A DNA stretch of 64,000 bases from Companilactobacillus alimentarius DSM 20249 (GCF_002849895.1 NZ_CP018867.1:186001-250000), one strand, 5' to 3'. Shown: positions 41,992-51,870, counted from the first letter of the stretch. Notes: generated by a model from the sequence alone, not told the origin. A program made the numbers and translations.

Positions 41992-43158
41992 ATGGAAAAA
42001 TTTTCGCTATTAATTGTTTTATTTGCGGCTTTAGCTACGCCGTTAATTACTGCTAAATTTCATTTGCAAAGAATGCCGACAGCTATTTCTGAGATAATTA
42101 TGGGAATCATCATCGGAAAGACTGGTTTCAATTTTGTGCAGCCAGATTCTAGTCTGCAATATGTTGCTAATTTAGGTGTGATAATGCTGATTTTCTTAGG
42201 TGGTATGGAAATCGACTTCTCTTTACTGGAACCTAAGAAAGGACAATATTCGCCATTAGGAACGTCACTTGCTGGGTTTGGATCAATCTTCTTTTTGTCA
42301 TTGATTCTAAGCGGAATCTTGTATGCACTGGGTATTTTCAGTGAGTTTATCTTAGCGGTTATTTTATTTAGTACGATTGCTCTAGGAGTTATCATTTCAC
42401 TATTGAAAGAAGTGGGACTACTCGATACTGACTATGGACAGACGATTTTACTGACGTCGGCTTTTGGTGAGTTCATTCCATTGGTAGCCTTGACAGTTTA
42501 TGCGGCGGTAAAACGTCAGAATTATTTGTCGGTTCTAGGTTTACCAGTGATCTTTATCATTGCAATTATCTTATTGAGGCGATTTAACCGAATTTATGTC
42601 TTCTTTGAAAAAATAGATAAGTCAACGACGCAACTTGATATTCGTTTGGCCTTTTTCTTGATTTTTACGTTGGTAACTTTTGCTGAACAAATTGGTGCTG
42701 AGAATATTTTAGGTGCATTCTTAGCCGGAGCAGTTATGAAATTGTTACGGCCCAAGGAAGATACTGAGGAGAAATTAAGTTCAATGGGATACGGGTTCTT
42801 TATTCCAGTTTTCTTTATTACTACTGGTGTGAAATTGAATCTGCGAACATTATTAACCAATAAAGAAGCTTTGATTCTGATTCCGGTCTTCTTCATTGCC
42901 TTTATTTTGTCAAAGACTATCGTCTACTTTGTCTTCAGAAAGAGATTTGGAAGACGTTATTCAGCTGCGGCAACAATCTTAGCTTCAACAACGATAACTT
43001 TGGTCTTGCCAATTTTGGAAGTAGGAAAGAATCTGAAATTGATCACAACTCCACAAGCAGGAGCAATCACTCTGGCTGCAATTATAACTTGTTTAATTGG
43101 ACCAACGTTGTTCAATAAAATTCTTAGCAAAGGTAACACTGAGACAAAAGAAGCCTAA
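41992..43158 (+). CDS. CPA2-family cation:proton antiporter
   Basis: The 388-residue membrane protein has about twelve helices and CPA2 features: LGVIMLIFLGGMEIDFSLL near residue 60 and AENILGAFLAGAVMKLL near 240, the second holding the asparagine-containing half of the ion site region. It ends without the TrkA-N domain of KefB/KefC. It probably exchanges sodium or potassium for protons. GAGGGAATAAT precedes ATG 41992. It is 63 bases after the MFS gene with no clear terminator between, so low read-through is possible. Confidence 0.85.
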   Translation: MEKFSLLIVLFAALATPLITAKFHLQRMPTAISEIIMGIIIGKTGFNFVQPDSSLQYVANLGVIMLIFLGGMEIDFSLLEPKKGQYSPLGTSLAGFGSIFFLSLILSGILYALGIFSEFILAVILFSTIALGVIISLLKEVGLLDTDYGQTILLTSAFGEFIPLVALTVYAAVKRQNYLSVLGLPVIFIIAIILLRRFNRIYVFFEKIDKSTTQLDIRLAFFLIFTLVTFAEQIGAENILGAFLAGAVMKLLRPKEDTEEKLSSMGYGFFIPVFFITTGVKLNLRTLLTNKEALILIPVFFIAFILSKTIVYFVFRKRFGRRYSAAATILASTTITLVLPILEVGKNLKLITTPQAGAITLAAIITCLIGPTLFNKILSKGNTETKEA

Positions 43159-43204
43159 TCAGGAATAAATTTAAGCAAAGTTTAACAAGGTGCGTTACAC
43201 TAAT

Positions 43205-43234
43205 CCTGTTAAGAAAAAACTAACAGGAAAAGGA
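43205..43234 (+). promoter_or_regulatory. Hairpin abutting the lctO SD
   Basis: CCTGTTA (43205-43211) pairs with TAACAGG (43221-43227) around a nine-base A-rich loop, and the SD AAAAGGAG starts at the next base. It may be an operator or an RNA hairpin that affects translation. Confidence 0.4.
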
Positions 43235-43244
43235 GTCTTTTTTA

Positions 43245-44345
43245 ATGAAGAAAAAATATGAAGCAAGTACCGAAGAAAAACATTTGGAAATTGTAAATAT
43301 TGCCAGTCTTGAAAAACGCGTCAAGGACCACATGAGCAATGAAAAGGGTGCTTTTGGCTATATCCGCGGCGGTTCAGAAGACGAGTGGACTATGAAGCAA
43401 AACACCGAAGCTTTCAGTAAGAAAAAGATTATGCCTCGTGTCTTGCAAGGTATCGATCACGCCGATTTAAGTACAAAATTATGGGACATTGACTTGAAGA
43501 CTCCAATCATTGAAGCTCCATCAGCTGCCCATGGGTTAGCACATGCTAAAGGTGAAGTTGATACTGCTAAGGGTGTTGCGGATGCCGGTTCTATCTTTTC
43601 AATGAGCACTTATGGAAGTACTTCTGTTCAAGATGCAGCTGCAGCTGCACCGGATGCACCACAATTTTTCCAACTATATATGAGTAAAGATGATAAATTT
43701 AATGAATTCTTGATTAAAGAAGCTGTTAAAGCTGGCGTTAAAGCAATTGTCTTGACGGTTGACTCAACGCTTGGTGGCTATCGTGAAGAGGATATTATCA
43801 ATAAGTTCCAATTCCCACTGCCAATGCCTAACTTAGCTGCCTTTTCAGAAGGCGATGGCGAAGGTAAAGGCATTTCTGAGATTTATGCTGCTGCTAAACA
43901 GGGAATTGTTCCTTCCGATATTCAAAAGATCAAGGATATGTCTGGTTTACCAGTAATCGTTAAGGGTATTCAATCCCCTGATGATGCAGAATTGGCCATT
44001 GATTTTGGTGCTGATGGTATTTGGATCTCAAATCATGGTGGTCGTCAATTGGATGGTGGACCTGCCTCATTTGATGTATTACCCACAATCGCTTCGGCTG
44101 TTGATAAGCGTGTTCCCGTTATCTTTGATAGTGGTGTAAGACGTGGTGAACATGTCTTCAAAGCCTTGGCCAGTGGAGCTGATTTAGTTGCAGTTGGTCG
44201 TCCAATTATTTATGGATTGAATCTTGGTGGCGCTCAAGGTGTCACTGATGTAATCAATCATTTGAATATGGAGTTGTCAATCACAATGCAACTTGCCGGT
44301 ACTAAGACAATTAATGATGTTAAAAATAATCAATTATTAGATTAG
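43245..44345 (+). CDS. lctO: L-lactate oxidase (FMN-dependent)
   Basis: The 366-residue protein belongs to the FMN alpha-hydroxy-acid oxidase family and resembles lactate oxidases of lactic acid bacteria, which turn L-lactate and oxygen into pyruvate and hydrogen peroxide. FGYIRGGSEDEWT carries the active-site tyrosine, GIWISNHGGRQLDGGPAS carries the catalytic His and Arg, and PVIFDSGVRRGEHVFKALA the FMN-phosphate site. There is no membrane segment or cytochrome domain. AAAAGGAG precedes ATG 43245. Other 2-hydroxy acids are possible substrates. Confidence 0.88.
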   Translation: MKKKYEASTEEKHLEIVNIASLEKRVKDHMSNEKGAFGYIRGGSEDEWTMKQNTEAFSKKKIMPRVLQGIDHADLSTKLWDIDLKTPIIEAPSAAHGLAHAKGEVDTAKGVADAGSIFSMSTYGSTSVQDAAAAAPDAPQFFQLYMSKDDKFNEFLIKEAVKAGVKAIVLTVDSTLGGYREEDIINKFQFPLPMPNLAAFSEGDGEGKGISEIYAAAKQGIVPSDIQKIKDMSGLPVIVKGIQSPDDAELAIDFGADGIWISNHGGRQLDGGPASFDVLPTIASAVDKRVPVIFDSGVRRGEHVFKALASGADLVAVGRPIIYGLNLGGAQGVTDVINHLNMELSITMQLAGTKTINDVKNNQLLD

Positions 44346-44370
44346 TAAAGGGTTTAAAAAATAATCAATT

Positions 44371-44411
44371 AGCGGTATTCTTATTTAATTATGAGAATAT
44401 TGCTATTTTTT
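44371..44411 (+). terminator. Terminator of lctO
   Basis: AGCGGTATTCT pairs with AGAATATTGCT (two wobbles), followed by seven or more T residues. Confidence 0.82.
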
Positions 44412-44523
44412 TATAATTAAATTATAAAATAGCAAAGAAAACGTTTTCTGAGTTGTGTTAAAGTCGACTTTAGGGTGTAGAGTGATGTTAATGCATTTTA
44501 GATAGATTGTAAGGTGAGATGAT

Positions 44524-46281
44524 ATGGGGATTTTTTCTCGTTTAAAGTGGTTTTTTAAAAACCAGTGGAGACAATACTTAGTTGGAGTCATTGCTCTGAT
44601 TGTGGTTGCGATTTTTAATGTTATTCCTCCACGGATCATTGGGGATGTAGTAGATGCCGTCAGCAAGCGTAATATGACGGCACATTTTCTTCTAGTTAAT
44701 ATGTTGGTCTTTTTAGGAACAGCTATTGCACAGTATTTATTGCGCTATTTATGGCGGAAGATGATTTTTGGCAGTTCTTTTGTTTTGGAAAGAGACTTAA
44801 GAAGTCGACTGTATCGCCAATTCATGAAGATGGATGCAACTTTTTATCAAAAGTGGCGAACAGGTGATCTAATGGCTCATGCGACTAATGATATTGATGC
44901 GGTTCGTGAAGTTGCTGGACCAGGTATCTTAACGTTAGCTGATTCTATTATTACCGGTACTTCGACAATCCTGGCAATGGGATTAATGATCAGCTGGAAA
45001 TTAACTCTCTGGGCAGTTTTACCATTACTATTATTGGGAATTATGGCTAATGTCTTAGGTGGAAAAGTTCATGATGCTTTTTCCAAGTCTCAAGCAGAAT
45101 TTTCCAATATTAATAATAAGACTCAAGAAAGTATCGTTGGTATCAAGGTTCTTAAAGCCTTAGGTCAAGAAAAAGAAGACGAAGAGGATTTTAATAAGTA
45201 CGTTGAAGATAATATCAAAGCTAATAAACGTTCTTATAGGTTGGATTCATTGTTTGATCCTATGACCACATTGATCATGGGGATTTCATATGTTGTAACA
45301 ATTATCTTGGGTGGTCTGTCAGTACTTAATAAGCAGATCACAATTGGTCAATTGGTTTCTTTCATTACATATATGGCTCAATTAACTTGGCCAATGTATG
45401 CAGTTGGTAGTTTATTCAATGTTTTGGAACGTGGTTCAGCTAGTTATGATCGAATCAGTGAACTGTTAGGTGAAAAATCTTCTTTGGTTCATCCAAAGCA
45501 CGCAGTGGAATCAGCTCCAGATGGAACTTTGGATTTCAATGTTCATTCATTTCACTATCCAGATGATTCAGCAACAGCTTTGCAAAATGTGCATTTTCAA
45601 TTAAAAGAAGGGGAAACTCTAGGTATTGTTGGTCCTACTGGTGGTGGTAAATCAACCATCATCAGCTTATTAATGCGTGATTTCGATCATTATGACGGCG
45701 CAATCAAAGTTGGTAATCATGATATTCGTAAATATGATGTTGATAATTATTTGAATACGATTGGTTATGTTCCTCAAACTAATTTCTTATTTTCAACTAA
45801 TATTCGTGACAATGTTCGTTTCGCTAATATTGAAGCTAGTCAAGAAGAGGTTGAAAAAGCTAGCCGGGTGGCTGATTTGGATACTGATATTGAAAAAATG
45901 CCTAACGGCTACGACACTCAAGTTGGTGAATTAGGTGTTTCCTTGTCAGGTGGTCAAAAGCAACGTTTGGCGATTGCTCGGGCCATCTTGAGTAATCCTA
46001 AATTGTTGATTCTCGATGATTCGCTCTCAGCGGTCGATTTCAAAACTGAACGAAATATTGAACAAAGAATTGCTCAAAATCGTCGTTTTGCGACAACAAT
46101 TATTGCAGCAAGTCGTTTGAGCTCAGTGGAAAACGCTAATCAAATTCTTGTGATCGACCACGGAACGATAATTGAAAAAGGTAATCATCATGAATTATTG
46201 GCTCAAAAGGGTTGGTATTATAATACGTTCCATTTGCAAGAGAAAACAGCCCAATTAGAGGGGAGGTTGAACAATGGATAA
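44524..46281 (+). CDS. Heterodimeric ABC exporter, subunit with degenerate Walker B (YheI/LmrC-like)
   Basis: The 585-residue half transporter has a six-helix membrane domain (about 15-310) and an ATPase domain (about 345-580). Walker A is GPTGGGKST, the signature is LSGGQKQRLAIA and Walker B is LLILDDSLSAVD, where Asp replaces the catalytic Glu. This is the usual degenerate site of the YheI/LmrC/BmrC half. It needs the next protein, whose gene overlaps its end by eight bases. Together they should export drugs or lipids. AAGGTGAG precedes ATG 44524. Confidence 0.9.
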   Translation: MGIFSRLKWFFKNQWRQYLVGVIALIVVAIFNVIPPRIIGDVVDAVSKRNMTAHFLLVNMLVFLGTAIAQYLLRYLWRKMIFGSSFVLERDLRSRLYRQFMKMDATFYQKWRTGDLMAHATNDIDAVREVAGPGILTLADSIITGTSTILAMGLMISWKLTLWAVLPLLLLGIMANVLGGKVHDAFSKSQAEFSNINNKTQESIVGIKVLKALGQEKEDEEDFNKYVEDNIKANKRSYRLDSLFDPMTTLIMGISYVVTIILGGLSVLNKQITIGQLVSFITYMAQLTWPMYAVGSLFNVLERGSASYDRISELLGEKSSLVHPKHAVESAPDGTLDFNVHSFHYPDDSATALQNVHFQLKEGETLGIVGPTGGGKSTIISLLMRDFDHYDGAIKVGNHDIRKYDVDNYLNTIGYVPQTNFLFSTNIRDNVRFANIEASQEEVEKASRVADLDTDIEKMPNGYDTQVGELGVSLSGGQKQRLAIARAILSNPKLLILDDSLSAVDFKTERNIEQRIAQNRRFATTIIAASRLSSVENANQILVIDHGTIIEKGNHHELLAQKGWYYNTFHLQEKTAQLEGRLNNG

Positions 46282-48070
46282 TAATGAGCAAGAAAATATT
46301 CTAAAGAAAGTTCGGTCCCTGTCACGCAAGGATCAGAACGCTATTTTGAAATGGCTCTTTAAATTCGCTTGGAATTTTAAGTTGCAATTTGGAGTTGCCA
46401 TTGGATTTGCTTTAGTTTTAAGTATCATCAATATTATGTTGCCACGAATGTTGCAATACTATATGGATAATTATTTGACTAATCAAAGTACGGCCTTGAG
46501 ATTGATCGTAGGTTTTGCAATTCTGTATGCCTTCGGAACAATCGTTCAAGCAATCGTGCAATTTATCCAGAACTTCTTCTTCTCAATGGGTGCAGAACGG
46601 ACTTTGGAAAGAATCCGGAGCCAATTGTTTCACAAGCTGCATACGTTGGGATTAAAGTATTTCGATGTCACGCCAGCAGGATCAATCGTTTCACGAGTTA
46701 CCAACGATACTAAAACGCTTTATAACTTTTGGACCTTATTTTTGATGGTGATTATTGCACTTTTCTCAATGATATCGGCCTTTATTGCTATGGCTTCAGT
46801 TAATCTTTGGTTAGCTGTTTTGACAGCTTTGTTTGTGGTCTTGTTGTACTTAGTAGTCTGGATCTATCAACACATCAGTTCAAAGATTTACCAACGACTA
46901 CGTGAGTATTTGAGTCAGATCAATACAAAGTTGAATGAATCATTGATGGGTATCAGTATTATTCAACAATTCGGTCAACAAGGACGTAAAACTTCGGAAT
47001 TTGAAAGTAAGAACAATGCTTATTATCAGATGCGTTCACAAATGATCAATGTTAATTCATTCCTTTTGAACCCAATGATCAATTTGATGTTTACCTTAGC
47101 TGAATTAGTAGCTCTATTAGGCTTTGGAATTCAAAGTATGAACAGTCTGGTTGCTGCAGGTGTGATTTATGCTTTCATTTCTTATCAACAAAACTTTTTC
47201 AACCCGCTTTCAAATGTGATGAACTACATGTCGTTTTTCCAAGACGGTTTAGTTGCGGGTTATAGGATTATGCGGATGTTCAATAATCAATCCATTGCTC
47301 CTAAACAAAATGAAGATAGTCAAAGTAAAATTACAGAAGGTAAGATTGAATTTCGTCATGTAACATTTGGTTACAATCCAGATGAACCTGTTTTGAAGGA
47401 TATTTCATTTACAGTTGAACCTGGAGAGAATGTGGCTTTCGTTGGTCACACAGGTAGTGGTAAGAGTTCAATTATTAATATCATGCTGCGATTCTATGAA
47501 TTTGGCGAAGGTCAGATTCTGATTGATGATTACGATATTAGAGACTATTCTACGAAAGAATTGCGTCAAAAATTAGGTCTTGTGATTCAGGAGCCTTATT
47601 TGTTCTATGGCGACATTGCTAAGAATATCAAGATGTTCGATGATACGATCACGGAAGAGGAGATTGAGCAGGCTGGGAAATTCGTTGACGCTGATGAATT
47701 TATTCAAAAATTGCCAGAAAAATACCACGCTCCGGTAACTGAACGTGGCGGTGGTTTTTCGACTGGACAAAGACAATTGATTTCCTTTGCTAGAACAATT
47801 GTCCGTAATCCCAAAGTATTGATTTTAGATGAGGCCACGGCCAATATTGACCCTCAGACTGAGCAAAGTATTACGAGAAGTTTAAAGAAAATGCGTGATG
47901 ACCGTACGACAATTTCGATTGCTCACAGGTTATCAACAATTCAAGATGCTGATCAGATTATGGTTTTAAGTGCTGGTGAAATTGTTGAGCGGGGAACGCA
48001 CGAGGAATTATTAGCCAAGGGTGGCAAGTATGCTGAACTTTATGCCTTACAATCGGTTGAAAATAATTAA
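46274..48070 (+). CDS. Heterodimeric ABC exporter, catalytic subunit (YheH/LmrD-like)
   Basis: The 598-residue half transporter has a six-helix domain (about 30-340) and an ATPase (about 365-595). Walker A is GHTGSGKSS, the signature is the noncanonical FSTGQRQLISFA and Walker B is VLILDEATANID with the catalytic Glu intact. The pairing of canonical Walker B here with the degenerate one upstream gives one functional and one silent ATP site, as in LmrCD and BmrCD. GGGGAGGTTG precedes ATG 46274. No regulator of the LmrR type is adjacent. Confidence 0.9.
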   Translation: MDNNEQENILKKVRSLSRKDQNAILKWLFKFAWNFKLQFGVAIGFALVLSIINIMLPRMLQYYMDNYLTNQSTALRLIVGFAILYAFGTIVQAIVQFIQNFFFSMGAERTLERIRSQLFHKLHTLGLKYFDVTPAGSIVSRVTNDTKTLYNFWTLFLMVIIALFSMISAFIAMASVNLWLAVLTALFVVLLYLVVWIYQHISSKIYQRLREYLSQINTKLNESLMGISIIQQFGQQGRKTSEFESKNNAYYQMRSQMINVNSFLLNPMINLMFTLAELVALLGFGIQSMNSLVAAGVIYAFISYQQNFFNPLSNVMNYMSFFQDGLVAGYRIMRMFNNQSIAPKQNEDSQSKITEGKIEFRHVTFGYNPDEPVLKDISFTVEPGENVAFVGHTGSGKSSIINIMLRFYEFGEGQILIDDYDIRDYSTKELRQKLGLVIQEPYLFYGDIAKNIKMFDDTITEEEIEQAGKFVDADEFIQKLPEKYHAPVTERGGGFSTGQRQLISFARTIVRNPKVLILDEATANIDPQTEQSITRSLKKMRDDRTTISIAHRLSTIQDADQIMVLSAGEIVERGTHEELLAKGGKYAELYALQSVENN

Positions 48071-48181
48071 TTATAACTAAAATGCATGGAACACTATTTG
48101 AAATAAGTATTTAACATATGTCGCTTTATGAACGACAATTGGATTTATAAAGATTTTATAAAAAAGGTTTGGTAGATATTA

Positions 48182-49033
48182 ATGAAAAAAGAAATAAACG
48201 AGGGTTACTTTGAGGGTGAACGTCCTCTATTCAAAGCTCATGATGTAAAGGTTTCTGACACAACCTTTGGTGAGGGTGAATCCCCACTTAGAGAGTCACG
48301 CAATGTGGATTTAAAAGACGTAGTTTTCAAGTGGAAATATCCACTTTGGTATGCTAAGGATATCAAGGTTGATGATTCAATCTTTGAAACGATGTCACGC
48401 TCTGGAATTTGGTATACCGATAATATTGAGATCAACAATTCAGCTTTACAAGCTCCTAAATTGTTCCGTCGTGGTTCACATATAACATTGAATAATGTTC
48501 ATTTCGCAGACGCTGAGGAAACCTTGTGGACTTGTAATGACATTAAATTAAACGACGTTCAAGTTAACGGAAATTATTTTGGCAAGGATAGTAAAAATAT
48601 CTATGCTGAAAATTTAAACGTTGTCGGTAATTATGTTTTCGATGGTGCAAAGAATATCGAAGTTCACAACTCGACTTTTGTTTCCAAAGATGCTTTTTGG
48701 AATTGTGAAAATGTTACGATTTATGATTCTAAGATCAATGGTGAATATTTAGCTTGGAATACCAAGAATTTTACGTTGATAAATTGTACAATTGAAAGTG
48801 ATCAGGGTCTTTGTTACATTGATGGCTTGAAGATGATCAACTGCAAGCTCTTGAGAACTGACTTGGCATTTGAATACTGTTCAAATATTGATGCTGAGAT
48901 TACAACTAATGTTATGAGTATTAAGAATCCTATCAGTGGTTCAATCAAGGTGAAATCAGTTGATAAATTAATCTTTGATGATCCTGAAATTGATAAGAAC
49001 AAGACCACGATCAGAGAGGCTCAAAAAGTTTAA
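48182..49033 (+). CDS. DUF3737 beta-helix protein
   Basis: The 283-residue protein is a DUF3737 member. It consists of short repeats with alternating patterns such as VKVSDTTFGEGESPL, IKVDDSIF, and IEVHNSTF, which suggests a right-handed beta-helix. There is no signal peptide or membrane segment. Function is unknown. The SD is weak (AAAAAGG 12-13 bases before the ATG). It is followed 11 bases later by a PatB-type lyase gene, an association I have seen named in lactobacilli, so it may act in the same pathway; that link is inference. Confidence 0.85.
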   Translation: MKKEINEGYFEGERPLFKAHDVKVSDTTFGEGESPLRESRNVDLKDVVFKWKYPLWYAKDIKVDDSIFETMSRSGIWYTDNIEINNSALQAPKLFRRGSHITLNNVHFADAEETLWTCNDIKLNDVQVNGNYFGKDSKNIYAENLNVVGNYVFDGAKNIEVHNSTFVSKDAFWNCENVTIYDSKINGEYLAWNTKNFTLINCTIESDQGLCYIDGLKMINCKLLRTDLAFEYCSNIDAEITTNVMSIKNPISGSIKVKSVDKLIFDDPEIDKNKTTIREAQKV

Positions 49034-49044
49034 GGAGTGGCTGT

Positions 49045-50211
49045 ATGAAGTATGATTTTGAAACGTTGAATAAGAAACGAGCTGGAAATTCAGCTAAATG
49101 GGATGTTGGTAAGAATGAATTGCCAATGACTATTGCTGATATGGATTTTCCTACGGCACCAGAAATTGTGAAAGCCTTGCAAGAAAAGGTTGCGATGGGA
49201 TTATTTGGATATGAGGAAATACCTGATGAATATCGTAAAGCTGTGGCCGATTGGTATGAAACAGAGCACGGCGTTCGACCAAAAGAAGATTGGATGATTT
49301 TTGCAACTGGAGTAGTGCCTTCAATCTCCTCAGCGGTACGTCGTTTAACTTCTTTGGGTGATAATGTCTTAGTCCAAGCACCAGTTTACAATGTCTTTTA
49401 TAACTCAATCGTTAATAATGGACGTCACGTTGTCTCAAACGATTTAGTTTATCTTAAAGAGAGTCATCAGTATGTAATTGATTTTAATGACTTGGAAGAG
49501 AAATTAAGTGATCCATTGACGAACATGATGATTCTATGCAATCCTCATAATCCAGTCGGTAAGATTTGGACTGTTGAAGAATTAACTAAGATTGCTGGTT
49601 TGTGTTTGAAATATGATATTAAATTGTTTAGTGATGAGATCCACGGTGACATTACTTTTAACAAGGATGGATATAATCCGGTCTTTGGACTAGAAGATAA
49701 GTATTTGAAAAATGTCGTTGTGGCTGTATCGCCAAGTAAAACATTTAACGTTGCTGCCTTTCATGCTTCAACAGTAATTGTCCCTGACAGCAATCTAAGA
49801 GCTCAAGTGAGCCGCGGTTTAAATAGTGAAGAACTAGCCGAACCTAACTTAGTAGCTGTTCCTGGAACAATTGCCGCTTATACAAAGGGACATGAATGGT
49901 TACAACAATTGAAGCAAAAGGTTTTGGCTAATCGTAAATTAGTACTAGACTTTCTAGCGGAAAATATTCCTGATATCAAATGGGTTGAGGGTGAAGCTAC
50001 ATATTTACTTTGGTTCGATGTTTCTCAAATCACTGAAGATGTCGATGAGTTGACCGATTTCATTCGTCAAGATACTGGCTTGATTGTTACCCCTGGAGAT
50101 GTTTACGGTGGGGACGGTCAGCACTTCATTCGAATGAACATTGCTAGTCCAACTGAAATGATTCAGGATGGTTTGGATCGTCTAAAAAAGGCTATAAATG
50201 ATTATAAATAG
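49045..50211 (+). CDS. PatB/MalY-type C-S lyase (pyridoxal-phosphate)
   Basis: The 388-residue enzyme is a fold-type I PLP protein of the MalY/PatB group, which cleaves cystathionine or cysteine conjugates. Visible motifs are MTIADMDFPTAPEI, CNPHNPVGKIWT, FSDEIHGDI and the PLP-lysine region SPSKTFNVAAFH. GGAGTGGC precedes ATG 49045. It may contribute to sulfur amino-acid metabolism or volatile sulfur compounds. It is translated from the same message as the DUF3737 protein. A strong terminator follows. Confidence 0.9.
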   Translation: MKYDFETLNKKRAGNSAKWDVGKNELPMTIADMDFPTAPEIVKALQEKVAMGLFGYEEIPDEYRKAVADWYETEHGVRPKEDWMIFATGVVPSISSAVRRLTSLGDNVLVQAPVYNVFYNSIVNNGRHVVSNDLVYLKESHQYVIDFNDLEEKLSDPLTNMMILCNPHNPVGKIWTVEELTKIAGLCLKYDIKLFSDEIHGDITFNKDGYNPVFGLEDKYLKNVVVAVSPSKTFNVAAFHASTVIVPDSNLRAQVSRGLNSEELAEPNLVAVPGTIAAYTKGHEWLQQLKQKVLANRKLVLDFLAENIPDIKWVEGEATYLLWFDVSQITEDVDELTDFIRQDTGLIVTPGDVYGGDGQHFIRMNIASPTEMIQDGLDRLKKAINDYK

Positions 50212-50223
50212 GATAGAACGAAT

Positions 50224-50269
50224 AAAGGACCCTGATAAAATGTCAAATACATTTCATCAGGGTCCTTTT
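50224..50269. terminator. Bidirectional terminator
   Basis: AAAGGACCCTGAT pairs perfectly with ATCAGGGTCCTTT, with an inner AAATGT/ACATTT stem. It separates the lyase gene from the convergent membrane-protein gene. Confidence 0.88.
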
Positions 50270-50279
50270 GTAAGTTAAA

Positions 50280-50954
50280 TTAATTTGCTTGTTTGGGTTT
50301 ATAGGAATTGGACAGCAATAAAGTATATGAATTAAAGCCGAAGAAAGCAATAATTACTACTAATCCTGTCATAAGAAAACCTAAGAACATAAAACCGATT
50401 CCTAATACTAAACCAATCAAGGCAAAAAGCGACATCAATATTTTAGAAAGATTGACTAAACTCTGTTCGTTTTTGAAAGTATGATGATAGAGTTTATCGA
50501 ATTGTTTAATTTTCTCATTGACGATTTCGGGCTGATGTAATTCCAGAACAATTCCATAAGGTTCAAAACCATTAGAGATCTTATCCTCAAACGAACCGGA
50601 AACGACTTCTTTATATTGACCACCGGTGATTCTAATTGTCGGATAAGCACCGTGATTTATCATTTTTTCCAATTCGGAATTGAGAGGATAGGTCCCAATA
50701 ATAGTGGCTTTTGAGTCCGGTATTTTAGCTAAAACTTCAATGTTTTTTGAAGTCAGATGTAAACTAATATTAGCTAAGTCCAGATTAGTGATTTGTTGAA
50801 TCTTAAAGATAAACTTGTTTCTTAAGATCTGTTTATCATTCTTTCCCTCAAAGACATCGTTTGGATTGATTGTTTTTACATATTTAATATATTTCGTTAT
50901 GAAATGGTTAGCATTTTTAGTTAAATTTAAATTTTTACTCAATAAATTAGTCAT
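50280..50954 (-). CDS. Membrane protein of unknown function
   Basis: The 224-residue protein has a polar N-terminal two thirds (about 1-165) and two closely spaced helices at the C-terminus (about 170-215: LSKILMSLFALIGLVLGIGF, then FLMTGLVVIIAFFGF). The N-terminal part is probably cytoplasmic. No family was recognised. GGGGGAAAC precedes the ATG. A cre-like palindrome lies upstream at 51023. It is 84 bases downstream of the alpha/beta hydrolase on the same strand, and co-transcription is possible. Confidence 0.75.
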   Translation of the reverse strand: MTNLLSKNLNLTKNANHFITKYIKYVKTINPNDVFEGKNDKQILRNKFIFKIQQITNLDLANISLHLTSKNIEVLAKIPDSKATIIGTYPLNSELEKMINHGAYPTIRITGGQYKEVVSGSFEDKISNGFEPYGIVLELHQPEIVNEKIKQFDKLYHHTFKNEQSLVNLSKILMSLFALIGLVLGIGFMFLGFLMTGLVVIIAFFGFNSYTLLLSNSYKPKQAN

Positions 50955-51022
50955 GTTTCCCCCAAAAATTGTAACGACTAAAGTTAGTATAACAAAAATG
51001 TATGCGCTTTTGTTGAGAAATA

Positions 51023-51036
51023 TGAAAGCGCTTTAA
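51023..51036 (-). promoter_or_regulatory. cre-like palindrome
   Basis: TGAAAGCGCTTTAA matches the palindromic cre form except for one base. It lies between the hydrolase stop codon and the start of the downstream membrane-protein gene. Confidence 0.45.
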
Positions 51037-51037
51037 T

Positions 51038-51754
51038 TTATTTAATAATTTTTTGATTTAACCAATTTATTAAAAGTTGACTTATAATATTTTGCTGTTT
51101 TTGATTACTGATTGAAGCTTGTCTATCACCCTTTTGTGTGCCATAACTACCAAAGCCGGCGTGATTTCCACCTGAGATACTTGTGTAGATTGTTTTATCA
51201 GGAAGGAACTTCTTGGCTTTTTGATAGTTTTTGTGCTGTAAAACGCCATCTTGGGTAGCTGTGATTGATAAAACGGGGACGGAGGTTTTCTGTAGGTTAC
51301 CTTTTTTCTCAGGATAACTGGCTAAGAAGAAAACGCCTTTGAGATTTTTTTGATGATTATGAGCATATCGACTAGCCATGGTTCCACCTAAAGAGTGACC
51401 ACCGATAACGTAGCCGGATTTCTTAGTTATTTTATCTGCAGCATTAGTTTTTAGAACAGCTAAATCTAGGGGAAATCTGACGATATAAACGTTGAATCCT
51501 GCTTCTGAGACTTTTTTAGCCCAAATACTGTAACTCTTGGGCTCGACTAGGGCTCCAGGGTAAAAAATGATACTAGGATTTTGGCTGTTGCCGGAAAATT
51601 TTGTGATTCCATTAGTAGTTGTGGCTACCTTACTAGCATTGACGGCTGAGGCAGTGGGCTGATACTCTTTATTTTTAACGACAGCGATTGAAGCAATCAG
51701 TAAAATAAGGATAGTTGCGACAATGCCTAGTAACCATTTATAAATCTTTTTCAA
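51038..51754 (-). CDS. Membrane-anchored alpha/beta hydrolase
   Basis: The 238-residue protein has one N-terminal membrane segment or uncleaved signal (WLLGIVATILILLIASIAVV) and an alpha/beta hydrolase domain outside the cell. The nucleophile elbow is GGHSLGGTMAS; a likely acid lies in ITATQDGVL and the catalytic His in SGGNHAGFGSYG. IIFYPGALVEP is the oxyanion-hole region. This matches the 'alpha/beta hydrolase fold-5' type. The substrate is unknown. GGAGGGAATTC precedes the ATG. Confidence 0.85.
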   Translation of the reverse strand: MKKIYKWLLGIVATILILLIASIAVVKNKEYQPTASAVNASKVATTTNGITKFSGNSQNPSIIFYPGALVEPKSYSIWAKKVSEAGFNVYIVRFPLDLAVLKTNAADKITKKSGYVIGGHSLGGTMASRYAHNHQKNLKGVFFLASYPEKKGNLQKTSVPVLSITATQDGVLQHKNYQKAKKFLPDKTIYTSISGGNHAGFGSYGTQKGDRQASISNQKQQNIISQLLINWLNQKIIK

Positions 51755-51870
51755 AATGAATTCCCTCCTTTATCTATTAATTATATTCTACTTTACAAAG
51801 CGACTTAAAATATGCTACATTTAAGAAAATTAATATGTCAAAATATTAAAAAGAAGGAGTACTGTATACT

